DNA of 64,000 nucleotides from Rhizobiaceae bacterium (GTDB taxonomy: Bacteria; Pseudomonadota; Alphaproteobacteria; Rhizobiales; Rhizobiaceae): positions 310,001 through 374,000 of the forward strand of contig JAEPMJ010000003.1 of assembly GCA_017644005.1 (NCBI GenBank), given 5' to 3'. A program made the position numbers and the translations under genes. Positions 20,123 through 29,555 of the stretch are shown here, piece by piece (position 1 is the first letter of the stretch; the number at the start of each line of letters is the position of its first letter). Below the pieces are notes generated by a model, which saw only the letters and a program-made list of their open reading frames with translations, was not told where the DNA came from and ran no database searches.

Positions 20123-21196
20123 ATGCAGGCGTCAATGGCGATTTCGGAGGGCGTCAAGGACACCGCCCGGTCCGTCGTGGAGGCCATGGGCAAAGCCGGC
20201 GTCATTGGCCTGCCGCGCAACTACGAACTTTATTACGAAGCCTACGCTGGCTCCAACGAGACATTAAGGGTCGCACTCTCGAAACTCGGACCCAAGCCCC
20301 GGCAGCAGGACCTTGACCAGTTGTCGCGCGACTTCTTTGCCCTCAACAATCGCGAGGGAATCGTCGAGACCGCGCATGATCAGATCACCGAAAAAATCGA
20401 AGAGGTGATGGGTCTTCTGGTGCGCGAGCGCAATTCGCTGGAGAAGTACGGCACAATATTGGACCGAACGTCCGCCGGATTGAACGGTCATCATGCGCTC
20501 AATGTGGATATCCTGCGCAAGATTGTCGGCATCATGGCTGTTGCGACCGACTCCACGATCGAGCAGGGCCGGCAAATCGCGTCGTCGATCGCCGATAAAT
20601 CTGCCGAACTGGACGATGTGAAGACCAAACTGGTCGAATACAAAAAACTTGCCGACACCGATCCGCTGACACAGCTGGACAATCGAAGAGCCTTCGATCG
20701 CTCGATGGCTGCGATCTACCAGGATGAAAAGGGACGTCTGTTCAATGCGCTGATCGTGGCCGATGTCGACCGCTTCAAAGATGTGAACGACCGCTACGGC
20801 CACCCAACCGGCGACCGCGTTCTGCAGCAGCTTGCGCACATTCTGCGTGCCTGCGCCGCTGACAATATGTCGGTTGCACGAACGGGCGGCGAAGAATTCG
20901 GCATCATCGTGGAGGGCTTGAGCGAAGAAGCCACCCTGCGCATCGGCGAAGACATTCGAGCGGCAATCGAGAAAGCCTCGTTCCTGGACAATTCGGGACT
21001 CATCCTCGACGAAGCGATAACCGTTTCGGTGGGCGTTTGCATGGCATCGGAGGCCAGAAGCGCGGACGATCTTTATGCCAAAGCCGATCAGGCCCTCTAT
21101 GCTTCGAAAAACGGCGGCCGAAACCGGGTGACAAAGTTCCCGGTTCCCGGCAAGCCGCCTGCACGCAAAAGCTGGATGATCTACCGTACCGACTGA
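20123..21196 (+). CDS. GGDEF domain diguanylate cyclase
   Basis: A 357-residue soluble protein. Residues 1-175 form a helical N-terminal region without a sensor domain I recognise and with no membrane segment. The GGDEF domain begins at DPLTQLDNRRAFDRS (about residue 180), with the metal-binding DVDRFKDVNDRYGH and the active-site RTGGEEFGII. An inhibitory RxxD I-site is absent: the residues eight and five before GGEEF are Asp and Ser. It is therefore predicted to make c-di-GMP without this form of feedback control. ATG 20123 follows GGAG; GTG 20114 is also in frame. Confidence 0.9.
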   Translation: MQASMAISEGVKDTARSVVEAMGKAGVIGLPRNYELYYEAYAGSNETLRVALSKLGPKPRQQDLDQLSRDFFALNNREGIVETAHDQITEKIEEVMGLLVRERNSLEKYGTILDRTSAGLNGHHALNVDILRKIVGIMAVATDSTIEQGRQIASSIADKSAELDDVKTKLVEYKKLADTDPLTQLDNRRAFDRSMAAIYQDEKGRLFNALIVADVDRFKDVNDRYGHPTGDRVLQQLAHILRACAADNMSVARTGGEEFGIIVEGLSEEATLRIGEDIRAAIEKASFLDNSGLILDEAITVSVGVCMASEARSADDLYAKADQALYASKNGGRNRVTKFPVPGKPPARKSWMIYRTD

Positions 21197-21325
21197 GCCC
21201 CGCCGGGCGCTGCCGATTGCCGGGAACGGGTTTTCAACCCAGAATTAGCCGCATTTCGTCTTCAAACACGTCATTGTGCCGCGCATTTCTGCCTGTTAGG
21301 TAGCGGGTGGAGAGGATTCCTAGCC

Positions 21326-21979
21326 ATGTTGAAAAGAAACACCGCCATCGTTTTTGCCGCAGCCCTGTTTGCAGCAGGCTGTACGACCGATCCATTTACC
21401 GGCGAACGCAAGCTCAGCAACACGGCCGGCGGCGCGCTGATCGGCGCCGGTGTCGGCACAGTTGCCGGACTTGTGATCGGCGGCAGCGGCAACCGGAACG
21501 CAGCGCTTATCGGTGCGGGCATTGGCGCACTCGCCGGCGGCGGCATCGGCGCCTATATGGACAGCCAGGAAGCTGAATTGCGGGCGCAGCTCGCAGGTAC
21601 TGGCGTAAGCGTCACGCGTGTCGGCGAAAACATTATCCTCAACATGCCCTCCAACATCACCTTCCCGACCGATCAGGATACGGTGAGCACGAGCTTCTAC
21701 CCCACACTCAATGCAGTGGCGGTGGTGCTGGCGAAGTTCAACCGCACGCTGGTCGACGTATACGGGCATACCGATGCAACGGGCGACGAAGGCTACAATA
21801 TCGACCTGTCTCAGCGCCGCGCGCTTTCGGTGGCGACCTATCTGAATGCGCAGGGCATCGACAGCCGGCGTTTCTTCATTCAGGGCTATGGCGAATCGCG
21901 ACCGGTAGCGACCAACGCGACGCCTGAAGGCCGGGCGCTCAACAGGCGTGTCGAGATCCAGCTGTCGCCGCTGAAATAA
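21326..21979 (+). CDS. OmpA-like lipoprotein with glycine zipper
   Basis: A 217-residue outer-membrane lipoprotein. A signal peptide ends in the lipobox FAAGC (Cys 19). Residues 30-80 are a glycine-zipper segment (GGALIGAGVGTVAGLVIGG). The C-terminal OmpA domain binds peptidoglycan: VYGHTDATGDEGYNIDLSQR and GYGESRPVATN ending NRRVEIQL. The layout is like E. coli YiaD. It probably links envelope and cell wall. It converges with mgtE; the two stops are three bases apart. Confidence 0.93.
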   Translation: MLKRNTAIVFAAALFAAGCTTDPFTGERKLSNTAGGALIGAGVGTVAGLVIGGSGNRNAALIGAGIGALAGGGIGAYMDSQEAELRAQLAGTGVSVTRVGENIILNMPSNITFPTDQDTVSTSFYPTLNAVAVVLAKFNRTLVDVYGHTDATGDEGYNIDLSQRRALSVATYLNAQGIDSRRFFIQGYGESRPVATNATPEGRALNRRVEIQLSPLK

Positions 21980-21982
21980 GCT

Positions 21983-23404
21983 TCAGCCGAAGCCGAACCA
22001 CCAGCTGGCCAGCCCCAGGAAGGCGAAAAAGCCGACCACATCCGTCACCGTCGTGACGAAGACCGATGATGCAATGGCCGGGTCGATGCCGAACCGGTCG
22101 AGCAAAAGCGGTATCAATATGCCGGCAAGGGCTGCCGCCAGCATGTTGATCACCATTGCGGTTCCGATGATGACGCCCAGTGTGGTGTCGTCGAACCACA
22201 GAGCCGCCACCACCCCCATCACGACAGCGAAAACGGCACCATTGAGAATGCCGACGACAGTTTCGCGGCGAATGATACGACCAGCGTTGTAAATATCGAG
22301 ATCGCGTGTCGCGAGCGCCCTCACCGTAACAGTCATCGTCTGCGTTGCCGCGTTACCTCCCATCGAAGCGACAATCGGCATCAGGATAGCCAGGGCCACC
22401 ATCTGCTGAATCGTTGCGTCGAAGAGACCGATCACGAGCGACGCGATAATCGCCGTTGCCAGATTGACGAGCAGCCAAGGCACGCGCGAGCGCGTGGTGG
22501 CGACCACGGTGTCCGACAATTCCTCGTCGCCCACGCCGCCCATGCGCAGAAGGTCTTCCTCCGCCTCCTGCTGGATGACATCGACCACGTCGTCGATGGT
22601 CAGCACGCCGACAAGCCGTTCGTTCTCGTCCACCACAGCAGCTGACAGAAGGTCGTACTGTTCGAATATCTGCGCCGCCTCTTCCTGGTCCATCTGGGCC
22701 GGCACGGCATGGCGCGTTTCGTGCATCACCTCTTCGATCTTCACCCCGCGCTTGGTGCGCAGAATGCGGTCCAGGTCGACTGCTCCCAGAAGATGGAAAG
22801 TCGGATCGATGACGAAAATCTGGCTGAAGCTCTCAGGTAGGTCCTGTTCCTCGCGCATATAGTCGATTGTCTGGCCGACCGTCCAAAAGGGCGGTACGGC
22901 GACAAATTCCGTCTGCATGCGGCGCCCGGCTGTCTCTTCCGGATAGGCCAGCGAACGGCGCAGTCGTACCCGTTCGGTGAAGGGCAGTTTGGCGAGAATT
23001 TCGTCCTGATCGGCCTGGTCGAGGTCTTCCAGAATGTAGACCGCGTCATCGGAATCGAGCTCCGCCATGGCGCGGGCAATCTGCTCGTTCGGCAACGCGT
23101 CGACGATCTGCGCGCGGATCGCATGGTCAACCTCGGTCAGCGCGGAAAAATCGAAGTCGTTGCCGAGCAGGTCGATCAGAGCACGGCGCTGCTCCGGTAT
23201 CAGCGCCTCGAGAAGATCGCCGACTTCAGACTGGTGAAGCGAACCTACGTCCCGGCGCAGTGCGAGGATGTCGCGATCGCCGATTGCGGCACCGACGCGG
23301 GCCAGAAACTCAGGCAATATCGCGCCATCCTCACCATAGATGTCGGCGCGGTCGTCGCTGTCCCATTCCTCGTTGGGAGGGCCGTCATGCTGCTGATTTT
23401 CCAA
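21983..23404 (-). CDS. mgtE: Magnesium transporter MgtE
   Basis: A Mg2+ channel/transporter of the inner membrane with cytosolic gating domains. In order it has the N-domain (from about residue 30), two CBS domains (AVDLDRILRTKRG, then VVDENERLVGVLTIDDVVDVI) and five helices with the pore motif ASMGGNAATQTMTV. The frame is open to a GTG at 23434 with no ribosome binding site. TTG 23404 has GAGGAGGA five bases upstream and is my choice (473 residues); the longer form would be 483. The stop is 21983. Confidence 0.9.
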   Translation of the reverse strand: MENQQHDGPPNEEWDSDDRADIYGEDGAILPEFLARVGAAIGDRDILALRRDVGSLHQSEVGDLLEALIPEQRRALIDLLGNDFDFSALTEVDHAIRAQIVDALPNEQIARAMAELDSDDAVYILEDLDQADQDEILAKLPFTERVRLRRSLAYPEETAGRRMQTEFVAVPPFWTVGQTIDYMREEQDLPESFSQIFVIDPTFHLLGAVDLDRILRTKRGVKIEEVMHETRHAVPAQMDQEEAAQIFEQYDLLSAAVVDENERLVGVLTIDDVVDVIQQEAEEDLLRMGGVGDEELSDTVVATTRSRVPWLLVNLATAIIASLVIGLFDATIQQMVALAILMPIVASMGGNAATQTMTVTVRALATRDLDIYNAGRIIRRETVVGILNGAVFAVVMGVVAALWFDDTTLGVIIGTAMVINMLAAALAGILIPLLLDRFGIDPAIASSVFVTTVTDVVGFFAFLGLASWWFGFG

Positions 23405-23530
23405 CAGATCCTCCTCGTTCGACTGCGGCGACACCGATTGGTCTAGCGCGCCATTGCGGCGAACTCAAAAGGAATTCTGCGAGGCAGGGCCGAAACCACT
23501 CAGCCCCCAGCCTCCGGCGGCGGCGGCCAT

Positions 23531-24466
23531 TCACGTCTGCCCTGTCGAACGGCGGTAGGGCAACACCATCCAGACCAAAGCACCGACCAGCCCCATCACC
23601 GCAAGAACAAGTCCCATCAGCGCCGACGCAGCGATCGCGCCGGGCAGAGGATGACCCATTGCATTGAGCAAAAAAGCGGCCGTGCCTTCGCGCACCCCCC
23701 AACCGCCAACCGATACCGGGATCATTGCGGTCAAAGCGCCGCCCTCGATCACAATCGTCATATCGGCAAGACTTGCGTTCAAGCCGAGGCTCAAGGCAAT
23801 CAGCCAGGCGCTGACGCCGATCAGCAGATTGGCGACGGCGAGCAGCGGCACTACTGCAGTCCAGAAACAGGGCGAACGGACAACACCTGCATATGTTCGC
23901 AGGACGCCGATCACATATCCGGCCCAGCGGCTGCGCGTATCAGGGAACGATGCCGCTCCCCAGGCAACAGCCAGACCACCCGCGACCACGGCAACGGCGC
24001 TCGCCGCAAGTACCTGCCATCCCGGCACCAGCCTCATTCCGCTCGAAAACACCGCGGCAATTGCGACTGCCGCGGCAAGGCCCCACAGACCGAACGCGCG
24101 GTCGATCAGCCCACATTCGGCGGCGTGCCCGGCTGTCACGCCATGGTCATAAGCGCGGTATGCGCGAACGACGTCGCCGCCAACTCCGGTCGGCAGGAAC
24201 AGATTGAAGAACATTCCCTCAAATGTCCCGCATATCGCAACGCTGCGCGGCAGCTGCGTTCCGAGAACACCGAACACAACGCGCCAGCGCAGGGCATTGA
24301 CGACAACCACAAGGACGAAGCAGGCAACCGATGCAGCGGCATAGATCGGGTTCGCGGTTTTCAGAACCGCCCAAACCTCGCCCAGTCCAACACTACTCAG
24401 AAGCAGGTAGATCAGGCTCGTACCAACCACGAACTTGGCAGCGATAACAAGATAACGAAGCTGCAC
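23531..24466 (-). CDS. Lysylphosphatidylglycerol synthase transmembrane region/UPF0104 family protein
   Basis: A 311-residue polytopic membrane protein with 7-8 helices and the signature FNLFLPTGVGGDVVRAYRAY (about residues 88-107) of the flippase-like domain that precedes the catalytic part of MprF. There is no C-terminal aminoacyltransferase domain. Such stand-alone proteins are thought to move or bind lipid-linked molecules; function is not established. No glycosyltransferase gene is next to it here. ATG 24466 is followed by the typical helix 1. Confidence 0.82.
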   Translation of the reverse strand: MQLRYLVIAAKFVVGTSLIYLLLSSVGLGEVWAVLKTANPIYAAASVACFVLVVVVNALRWRVVFGVLGTQLPRSVAICGTFEGMFFNLFLPTGVGGDVVRAYRAYDHGVTAGHAAECGLIDRAFGLWGLAAAVAIAAVFSSGMRLVPGWQVLAASAVAVVAGGLAVAWGAASFPDTRSRWAGYVIGVLRTYAGVVRSPCFWTAVVPLLAVANLLIGVSAWLIALSLGLNASLADMTIVIEGGALTAMIPVSVGGWGVREGTAAFLLNAMGHPLPGAIAASALMGLVLAVMGLVGALVWMVLPYRRSTGQT

Positions 24467-24543
24467 GAATTTCCCTTCCGCTGCGAGGGCGTTCCTTCGT
24501 CAACCGCAAAGGACAGCCTGATTCGGATTGTGAAGGAAGGGAA

Positions 24544-24628
24544 TGGTGCGGTCGAGAAGACTCGAACTTCCACGGGTTGCCCCACAGCGACCTCAACGCT
24601 GCGCGTCTACCAATTCCGCCACGACCGC
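24544..24628 (-). tRNA. tRNA-Leu (GAG anticodon)
   Basis: Reverse-strand sequence folds as a class II tRNA: acceptor GCGGTCG with CGACCGC, D-arm GGCGGAATTGGTAGAC, anticodon stem CAGCG/CGCTG around the loop TTGAGGT (anticodon GAG), long variable arm and T-loop TTCGAGT. The terminal CCA is encoded (24544-24546). A promoter lies about 35 bases upstream. Confidence 0.97.
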
Positions 24629-24662
24629 ACGCCGTAGACCGCCGGTTCGACCGGCTCGGCGC

Positions 24663-24691
24663 GTGTAGCAAATCGAATACCTCAAAACAAG
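24663..24691 (-). promoter_or_regulatory. Promoter of tRNA-Leu
   Basis: CTTGTT (24686-24691) and CTACAC (24663-24668), separated by 17 bases on the reverse strand, match the alphaproteobacterial housekeeping consensus CTTGAC-N17-CTATAT. Transcription would start about 28 bases before the tRNA. Confidence 0.6.
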
Positions 24692-24823
24692 TGTGATGAA
24701 GCCCCGGGCCGCGGCTTTTCCGCCGGCGTGGTTCAGGCACGCCCGGCGATACCCCTCACCGATGCCGCAGGGTGGACGCACGGGCGGTAAAGAGCCATAT
24801 GTCGGTACGTCCGGAGTGTTTCC

Positions 24824-25534
24824 ATGCTCGACCGACCCGCCAGTTCCACTTTCTTTGCAGCCGCCGGCTCTCCGCCCGTGGATTGGGTAATCACGCCTGG
24901 CCTGACGCCGTACGAAACGGCCGTCGAAACGATGGAGGCGCAAGCCGCTGCGATCCATGCCGGCGACGCGCGCGAGCGGGTCTGGCTCGTCGAACACCCG
25001 CCACTTTATACCGCCGGCACCAGCGCGAATTCGGCCGATCTCGTCGACCCCGGTGCGTTTCCCGTTTTCGAAACCGGCCGCGGCGGCGAATACACCTATC
25101 ACGGCCCCGGCCAGCGCGTGGCCTATGTGATGCTCGACCTCAAACGGAGGCGTCAGGATGTGCGCGCCTTTGTGGGCGCACTGGAAAGCTGGCTCATACG
25201 CGCGCTCGACCGCGTCAATGTGCGCGGCGAAATCCGCAACGAACGGGTGGGCGTCTGGGTCGTTCGGCCGGACAAGCCGCCGCTGCCCGACGGCACACCG
25301 GCGGAAGACAAGATCGCCGCCATCGGCATTCGACTGCGGCGCTGGGTGAGCTTTCACGGCATCGCAATCAATATCGAGCCGGAGCTGGCGCATTTCGGAG
25401 GCATCGTGCCGTGCGGCGTGCGCGAACACGGCGTCACCAGCCTGGTCGATCTCGGCCTGCCGATCTCAATGCCGGAGTTCGACCAACATCTCAAAGCGGC
25501 CTTCGAAGAGGTGTTCGGCCCGGTGACCGCCTGA
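24824..25534 (+). CDS. lipB: Lipoyl(octanoyl) transferase LipB
   Basis: A 236-residue enzyme that moves octanoyl from acyl carrier protein to lipoate-dependent enzymes as the first step of lipoate synthesis. Motifs include the substrate loop [17 protein letters not shown] (about residues 86-102), the catalytic Lys region [17 protein letters not shown] and the catalytic Cys in [12 protein letters not shown] (about residue 205). ATG 24824 has GGAG eight bases upstream. The gamma-glutamyltransferase gene follows after 18 bases. Confidence 0.96.
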   Translation: MLDRPASSTFFAAAGSPPVDWVITPGLTPYETAVETMEAQAAAIHAGDARERVWLVEHPPLYTAGTSANSADLVDPGAFPVFETGRGGEYTYHGPGQRVAYVMLDLKRRRQDVRAFVGALESWLIRALDRVNVRGEIRNERVGVWVVRPDKPPLPDGTPAEDKIAAIGIRLRRWVSFHGIAINIEPELAHFGGIVPCGVREHGVTSLVDLGLPISMPEFDQHLKAAFEEVFGPVTA

Positions 25535-25552
25535 ACCGACAGGAGTGAACGC

Positions 25553-27301
25553 ATGCTGCGCCTTCTCGCCGCCCTAGCCCTGACCCTTGCTTTCAATGCA
25601 CCCGCAAACGCCCAGCAGGCAGCCGACGTAATTGCACCGGAGGCAGCTACCGGTTCCTCCGCGCGGCAGATCGTTCGCGCCGAGCGGCAGATGGTCGTCG
25701 CAGCGCACCCGTTGGCTGCCAAAGCGGGAGTGGAAATCCTGCGAAAAGGCGGCAGTGCGGCAGACGCATTGGTGGCCGTTCAGACCGTGCTCGGACTCGT
25801 CGAGCCGCAATCTTCCGGGTTGGGCGGCGGAGCGTTCCTCGTCTGGTATGACGCCGCGACCGGCACCGTGACCACAATCGACGGGCGGGAGACCGCGCCG
25901 ATGGCGGCGACGGCGGAGCTCTTTCTCGGCGCGGATGGCGAACCACTCGGCTTTTTCGATGCGGTGGTTGGCGGGCGCTCGGTCGGTACGCCGGGCGTGG
26001 TGGCGCTAATGGCGAAGATACATGACAGCCACGGCAAGCTTGCCTGGGCCGAAGCGCTTCAACCGGCCATCGAACTCGCCCGCCGCGGCTTTGCTGTCAC
26101 GCCGCGCCTCAATGCGCTGATTACGGGGGACCGGGACAGGATCGCTGGCCAGCCGGCGGCCCGCGACTTTTTTCTCGATGAGGCCGGCGATCCGCTGGCA
26201 GTGGGCACGATCCTGCGCAACCCGGACTATGCGGAGACGCTTGCCGCGCTGGCGAGCGGTGGAGCGGAGGCTTTTTACGAGGGGAAGATCGCCGACCAGA
26301 TCGTGGCGGCGGTTGCGGCACACCCTGCAAATCCCGGACTGCTCGCCAAGTCCGACCTTTCGGTCTACGAGGCGAAGGAACGACCCGCGATCTGCGCACA
26401 CTACCGAGCCTACGAGGTGTGCGGCATGGGACCGCCCTCCTCCGGAGCGCTTACAATCGGCCAGGTACTCGGCATGGTGTCGCATTTCGACATCGCAACG
26501 CTTGGACCGCACGACCCGGAAAGCTGGCGCATTATCGGAGACGCGACCCGCCTCGCCTTTGCCGACCGTGGCCGCTACATGGCCGACAGCGATTTCGTCG
26601 ATCTGCCTGATGGCCTTCTCGATCCGGCATATCTGAAAGATCGCGCAGCGCTGGTGCGGCGCCCCGACGCCCTGCCCGGCGACGCGGTCGGCGCCGGCGA
26701 ACCGCCGTGGAAAAAAGCCGAACTCAGGATTGACGGGTTCAGCCTGGAAATGCCGTCAACGTCGCATTTCACAATCATCAACAACACAAACAACATCGCA
26801 TCCATGACAAGCTCGATCGAAAACGCGTTCGGCTCGCGCCAGATGGCGGCGGGTTTCCTGCTCAACAACCAGCTCACCGATTTTTCGTTCCGGCCACAGT
26901 CAAACGGTACCGATATCGCCAACCGGGTCGAACCCGGCAAACGGCCCCGTTCGTCGATGTCGCCGACCATCGTCTTGAAAGACAGCAAGCCGGTATTCGC
27001 CTTGGGTTCGCCCGGCGGCAGCGCGATCATTCCCTATGTCGCCAAGACCATCATTGCTCTGATCGACTGGAATATGGACATGCAGGAAGCGATCTCCCTA
27101 CCGCATCTGGCGAACCGTTTCGGCCGCTACGACATCGAGGCAGGCACACCGGCTGAAGCACTCGCGCCCGAACTCGAAGCGTTTGGGTATGAAGTCAGCA
27201 TTCGCGACATGAACTCGGGCCTGCACGGTATCGCGATCACAGCTGACGGGCTCGAGGGCGGCGCGGACCCGCGCCGGGAGGGCGTGGTGCTCGGCGACTG
27301 A
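25553..27301 (+). CDS. ggt: Gamma-glutamyltransferase, periplasmic
   Basis: A 582-residue N-terminal nucleophile hydrolase that cleaves glutathione and gamma-glutamyl compounds in the periplasm. A signal peptide (LLAALALTLAFNAPANA) is likely cut near residue 20. The large subunit contains ADALVAVQTVLGLVEPQSSG. The autoprocessing/catalytic threonine is in STSHFTIINN (about residue 402), followed by ENAFGSRQM, GFLLNNQLTDFS and the GGSAIIP substrate segment. The length and both subunits are complete. It follows lipB in the same direction. Confidence 0.94.
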   Translation: MLRLLAALALTLAFNAPANAQQAADVIAPEAATGSSARQIVRAERQMVVAAHPLAAKAGVEILRKGGSAADALVAVQTVLGLVEPQSSGLGGGAFLVWYDAATGTVTTIDGRETAPMAATAELFLGADGEPLGFFDAVVGGRSVGTPGVVALMAKIHDSHGKLAWAEALQPAIELARRGFAVTPRLNALITGDRDRIAGQPAARDFFLDEAGDPLAVGTILRNPDYAETLAALASGGAEAFYEGKIADQIVAAVAAHPANPGLLAKSDLSVYEAKERPAICAHYRAYEVCGMGPPSSGALTIGQVLGMVSHFDIATLGPHDPESWRIIGDATRLAFADRGRYMADSDFVDLPDGLLDPAYLKDRAALVRRPDALPGDAVGAGEPPWKKAELRIDGFSLEMPSTSHFTIINNTNNIASMTSSIENAFGSRQMAAGFLLNNQLTDFSFRPQSNGTDIANRVEPGKRPRSSMSPTIVLKDSKPVFALGSPGGSAIIPYVAKTIIALIDWNMDMQEAISLPHLANRFGRYDIEAGTPAEALAPELEAFGYEVSIRDMNSGLHGIAITADGLEGGADPRREGVVLGD

Positions 27302-27331
27302 GCGTGAGGGGCGCTCTCACGCCCCGCAAAA

Positions 27332-27418
27332 TCAAATCGCTCCGAGCCACATCGCCATGATGAGCACGAAGCCGCCGATGGACAAAAGGGACGCCGCGTC
27401 CTGGATAAAATCGTCCAT
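27332..27418 (-). CDS. Predicted 28-residue single-helix membrane protein
   Basis: A tiny ORF, MDDFIQDAASLL followed by SIGGFVLIMAMWLGAI, starting at ATG 27418 with GGAGGATGTT immediately upstream, a near-ideal ribosome binding site. The N-terminus is acidic and residues 11-28 form one hydrophobic helix. It sits between the converging ggt and lolD genes in an otherwise empty 293-base gap. I recognise no named family. The combination of strong ribosome binding site and clean transmembrane composition is why I report it. Confidence 0.55.
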   Translation of the reverse strand: MDDFIQDAASLLSIGGFVLIMAMWLGAI

Positions 27419-27594
27419 AACATCCTCCAAATCCTGTTATGTACGTATTTTGTTCCATTATTGTTCTATCGTCAAGCCGTAACCAATCGGCGCGCGCCAG
27501 CAAGGCTTCGTTGGTAAACCGGACGTTAACGGGCACCGAAGGAGCGGCCAATCTCCCATTGGCTGCATCCCTTCGGCGGTTCGACTTAATGCCG

Positions 27595-28278
27595 TCAGGC
27601 TGGTTTGATCTTGCCCTCGGCGATCGTCACGCGGCGGTCCATGCGCGCTGCGAGATCGTAATTATGGGTGGCGATCAGCGCCGAAAGGCCGGACTGCTGC
27701 ACCAGCGCCTCCAGCGCGTCGAATACGTAACCGGCGGTCTGCGGATCGAGATTGCCGGTCGGTTCGTCGGCCAGCAGCAGCAGAGGCGCATTCGCCACCG
27801 CGCGCGCAATCGCTACACGCTGCTGTTCGCCGCCTGACAGTTCCGGCGGCCGGTGATCGGCGCGGTGGCCGATCTTCATATAGTCCAGCAGCTGCGTCGC
27901 GCGCTCGGTTGCTTCGGCCTCTGTGAGGCCCCGCACCAGCTGGGGGATCATGATGTTCTCGAGCGCAGAGAATTCAGGCAGCAGGTGGTGGAACTGGTAG
28001 ACGAAGCCGATCTGGTTGCGGCGGATCGCGGTTCGCTCATCGTCCGAAAGGCGGCCGCAGGCCGTTCCGCCGACGAAAACATCGCCGCCGTCAGGCTGTT
28101 CGAGCAGGCCGGCGAGATGCAGCAGCGTCGATTTTCCGGCGCCGGAGGGCGCTACCAGCGCCACCATCTCGCCCGGTGCGATGGCTAGATTGGCGTCGTC
28201 GAGCACGGCAAGCGTGCGCGCACCCTGATGATAGTGGCGCTTGACGTCGCGAAGCTCCAGCGCGTGATTGGCGCTCAT
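27595..28278 (-). CDS. lolD: Lipoprotein-releasing ABC transporter ATPase LolD
   Basis: A 227-residue ATPase of the LolCDE machine that frees outer-membrane lipoproteins from the inner membrane. Walker A is APSGAGKST (first Gly replaced by Ala), the signature is [14 protein letters not shown] and Walker [14 protein letters not shown]. The ATG overlaps the lolC stop by four bases (ATGA). The longer frame to 28497 is a shadow of lolC. It is the last gene of the proS-lolC-lolD group. Confidence 0.95.
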   Translation of the reverse strand: MSANHALELRDVKRHYHQGARTLAVLDDANLAIAPGEMVALVAPSGAGKSTLLHLAGLLEQPDGGDVFVGGTACGRLSDDERTAIRRNQIGFVYQFHHLLPEFSALENIMIPQLVRGLTEAEATERATQLLDYMKIGHRADHRPPELSGGEQQRVAIARAVANAPLLLLADEPTGNLDPQTAGYVFDALEALVQQSGLSALIATHNYDLAARMDRRVTIAEGKIKPA

Positions 28279-29555
28279 TCGTACCTCAGCGCGTCGACCG
28301 GATCGAGTTTCGCTGCCCGCCACGCCGGAAAAACGGTCGCCGCGAATGAAAGAACCAGGGCCATCAGAATGACCATGACGGTCTCGGTGGAGTCCATCTT
28401 CGCCGGCAGCTGCGACAGAAAATAGAGCTCGGGGTTGAACAGCGTGGTGTCCGACAGCCAGGACAGAAACTGGCGGATGGACTCCACATTGAGGCAAACA
28501 ACCACACCAAGGATCACGCCGGCAATCGTGCCGGTGACGCCGATCGCCGCCCCCGTCATCAGGAAGATGCGCAGAACCGAGCCGCTTGTGGCACCCATGG
28601 TGCGCAGGATCGCGATGTCGCGGCCCTTGTCCTTCACGAGCATGATCATGCCCGAAATGATGTTGAGCGCGGCCACCAGCACGATCAGCGTCAGGATCAT
28701 GAACATCACATTTCGTTCCACCTGGAGCGCGGAGAAGAAGGTCTGGTTGCGCTGGCGCCAGTCAATGGCGAAGAGCTGACGCTGCGCAGCATCCGTGATC
28801 GTCGGCTGGAGGTCGGCGATGTCGTCAGGGTCGTCCACGAATACCTCGATCGACTGCGCAACGCCTTCCTTATTGAAGTAGAGCTGTGCCTCCTCAAACG
28901 GCATGAAGACGACCGAGCTGTCATATTCCGACATGCCGATCTCGAAGATCGCGGTCACCGGATAAGACTTGACTCGCGGCGTGGTACCGAAAGGGGTGAT
29001 GTCGCCGTCTGGCGTGACGATTGTGAGCGGGTCGCCGACAGTCAGACCCAGATTGTCTGCCATGCGGGTGCCGATCGCCACGCCCCCGCCGGCCGCAAAA
29101 CCGACGAGTTCGCCGTAACGCACGTTGTTCCAGACGAGGGTGATCTTCTCCAGATCCTCCGCACGCACGCCGCGCACCAGCGCACCCGTGCCGGGCCCCG
29201 TGCGCCCAGAAGCAAGCGCCTGCCCTTCGATCAGCGGGATCGCGTAGCTCACGCCCTCGACCCCTTCGATACGTTTCGCAACCTCGGCATAGTCGTCCAG
29301 CGGCCGGTCGATCGGCTGCAGGATGAGGTGGCCGTTGATGCCCAGGATGCGGGTCAGGAGTTCGGTTCGGAAACCGTTCATCACCGCCATGACGATGATC
29401 AGCGTTGCGACGCCGAGCATGATGCCGACAAAGGAGATCGAGGCGATAACCGAGATCACCGCCTCCTTGCGGCGCGAGCGCAGATAGCGCCAGGCCATCA
29501 TGCGCTCGAAAGCCGAAAACGGTCCGGCGCCGGCTGCGGTTGCGGTTTCGCTCAT
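28275..29555 (-). CDS. lolC: Lipoprotein-releasing ABC transporter permease LolC/LolE
   Basis: A 426-residue inner-membrane permease with one N-terminal helix ([20 protein letters not shown], about residues 37-56), a large periplasmic MacB-like domain (60-270) and three C-terminal helices ending [19 protein letters not shown], the typical FtsX-family C-terminus. Only one permease gene is present, so it probably serves both LolC and LolE roles. ATG 29555 overlaps the proS stop (ATGA); the frame continues upstream to 30077, but that part is antisense-like sequence within proS. Confidence 0.94.
   Translation of the reverse strand: MSETATAAGAGPFSAFERMMAWRYLRSRRKEAVISVIASISFVGIMLGVATLIIVMAVMNGFRTELLTRILGINGHLILQPIDRPLDDYAEVAKRIEGVEGVSYAIPLIEGQALASGRTGPGTGALVRGVRAEDLEKITLVWNNVRYGELVGFAAGGGVAIGTRMADNLGLTVGDPLTIVTPDGDITPFGTTPRVKSYPVTAIFEIGMSEYDSSVVFMPFEEAQLYFNKEGVAQSIEVFVDDPDDIADLQPTITDAAQRQLFAIDWRQRNQTFFSALQVERNVMFMILTLIVLVAALNIISGMIMLVKDKGRDIAILRTMGATSGSVLRIFLMTGAAIGVTGTIAGVILGVVVCLNVESIRQFLSWLSDTTLFNPELYFLSQLPAKMDSTETVMVILMALVLSFAATVFPAWRAAKLDPVDALRYE

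Noticed and set aside
24593-25429. A 278-codon reverse frame over tRNA-Leu and lipB
   Set aside because: It overlaps a tRNA and a certain gene on the other strand.
27304-27330. Rho-independent terminator after ggt
   Set aside because: A GGGGCG/CGCCCC hairpin exists, but no T-run follows on either strand.
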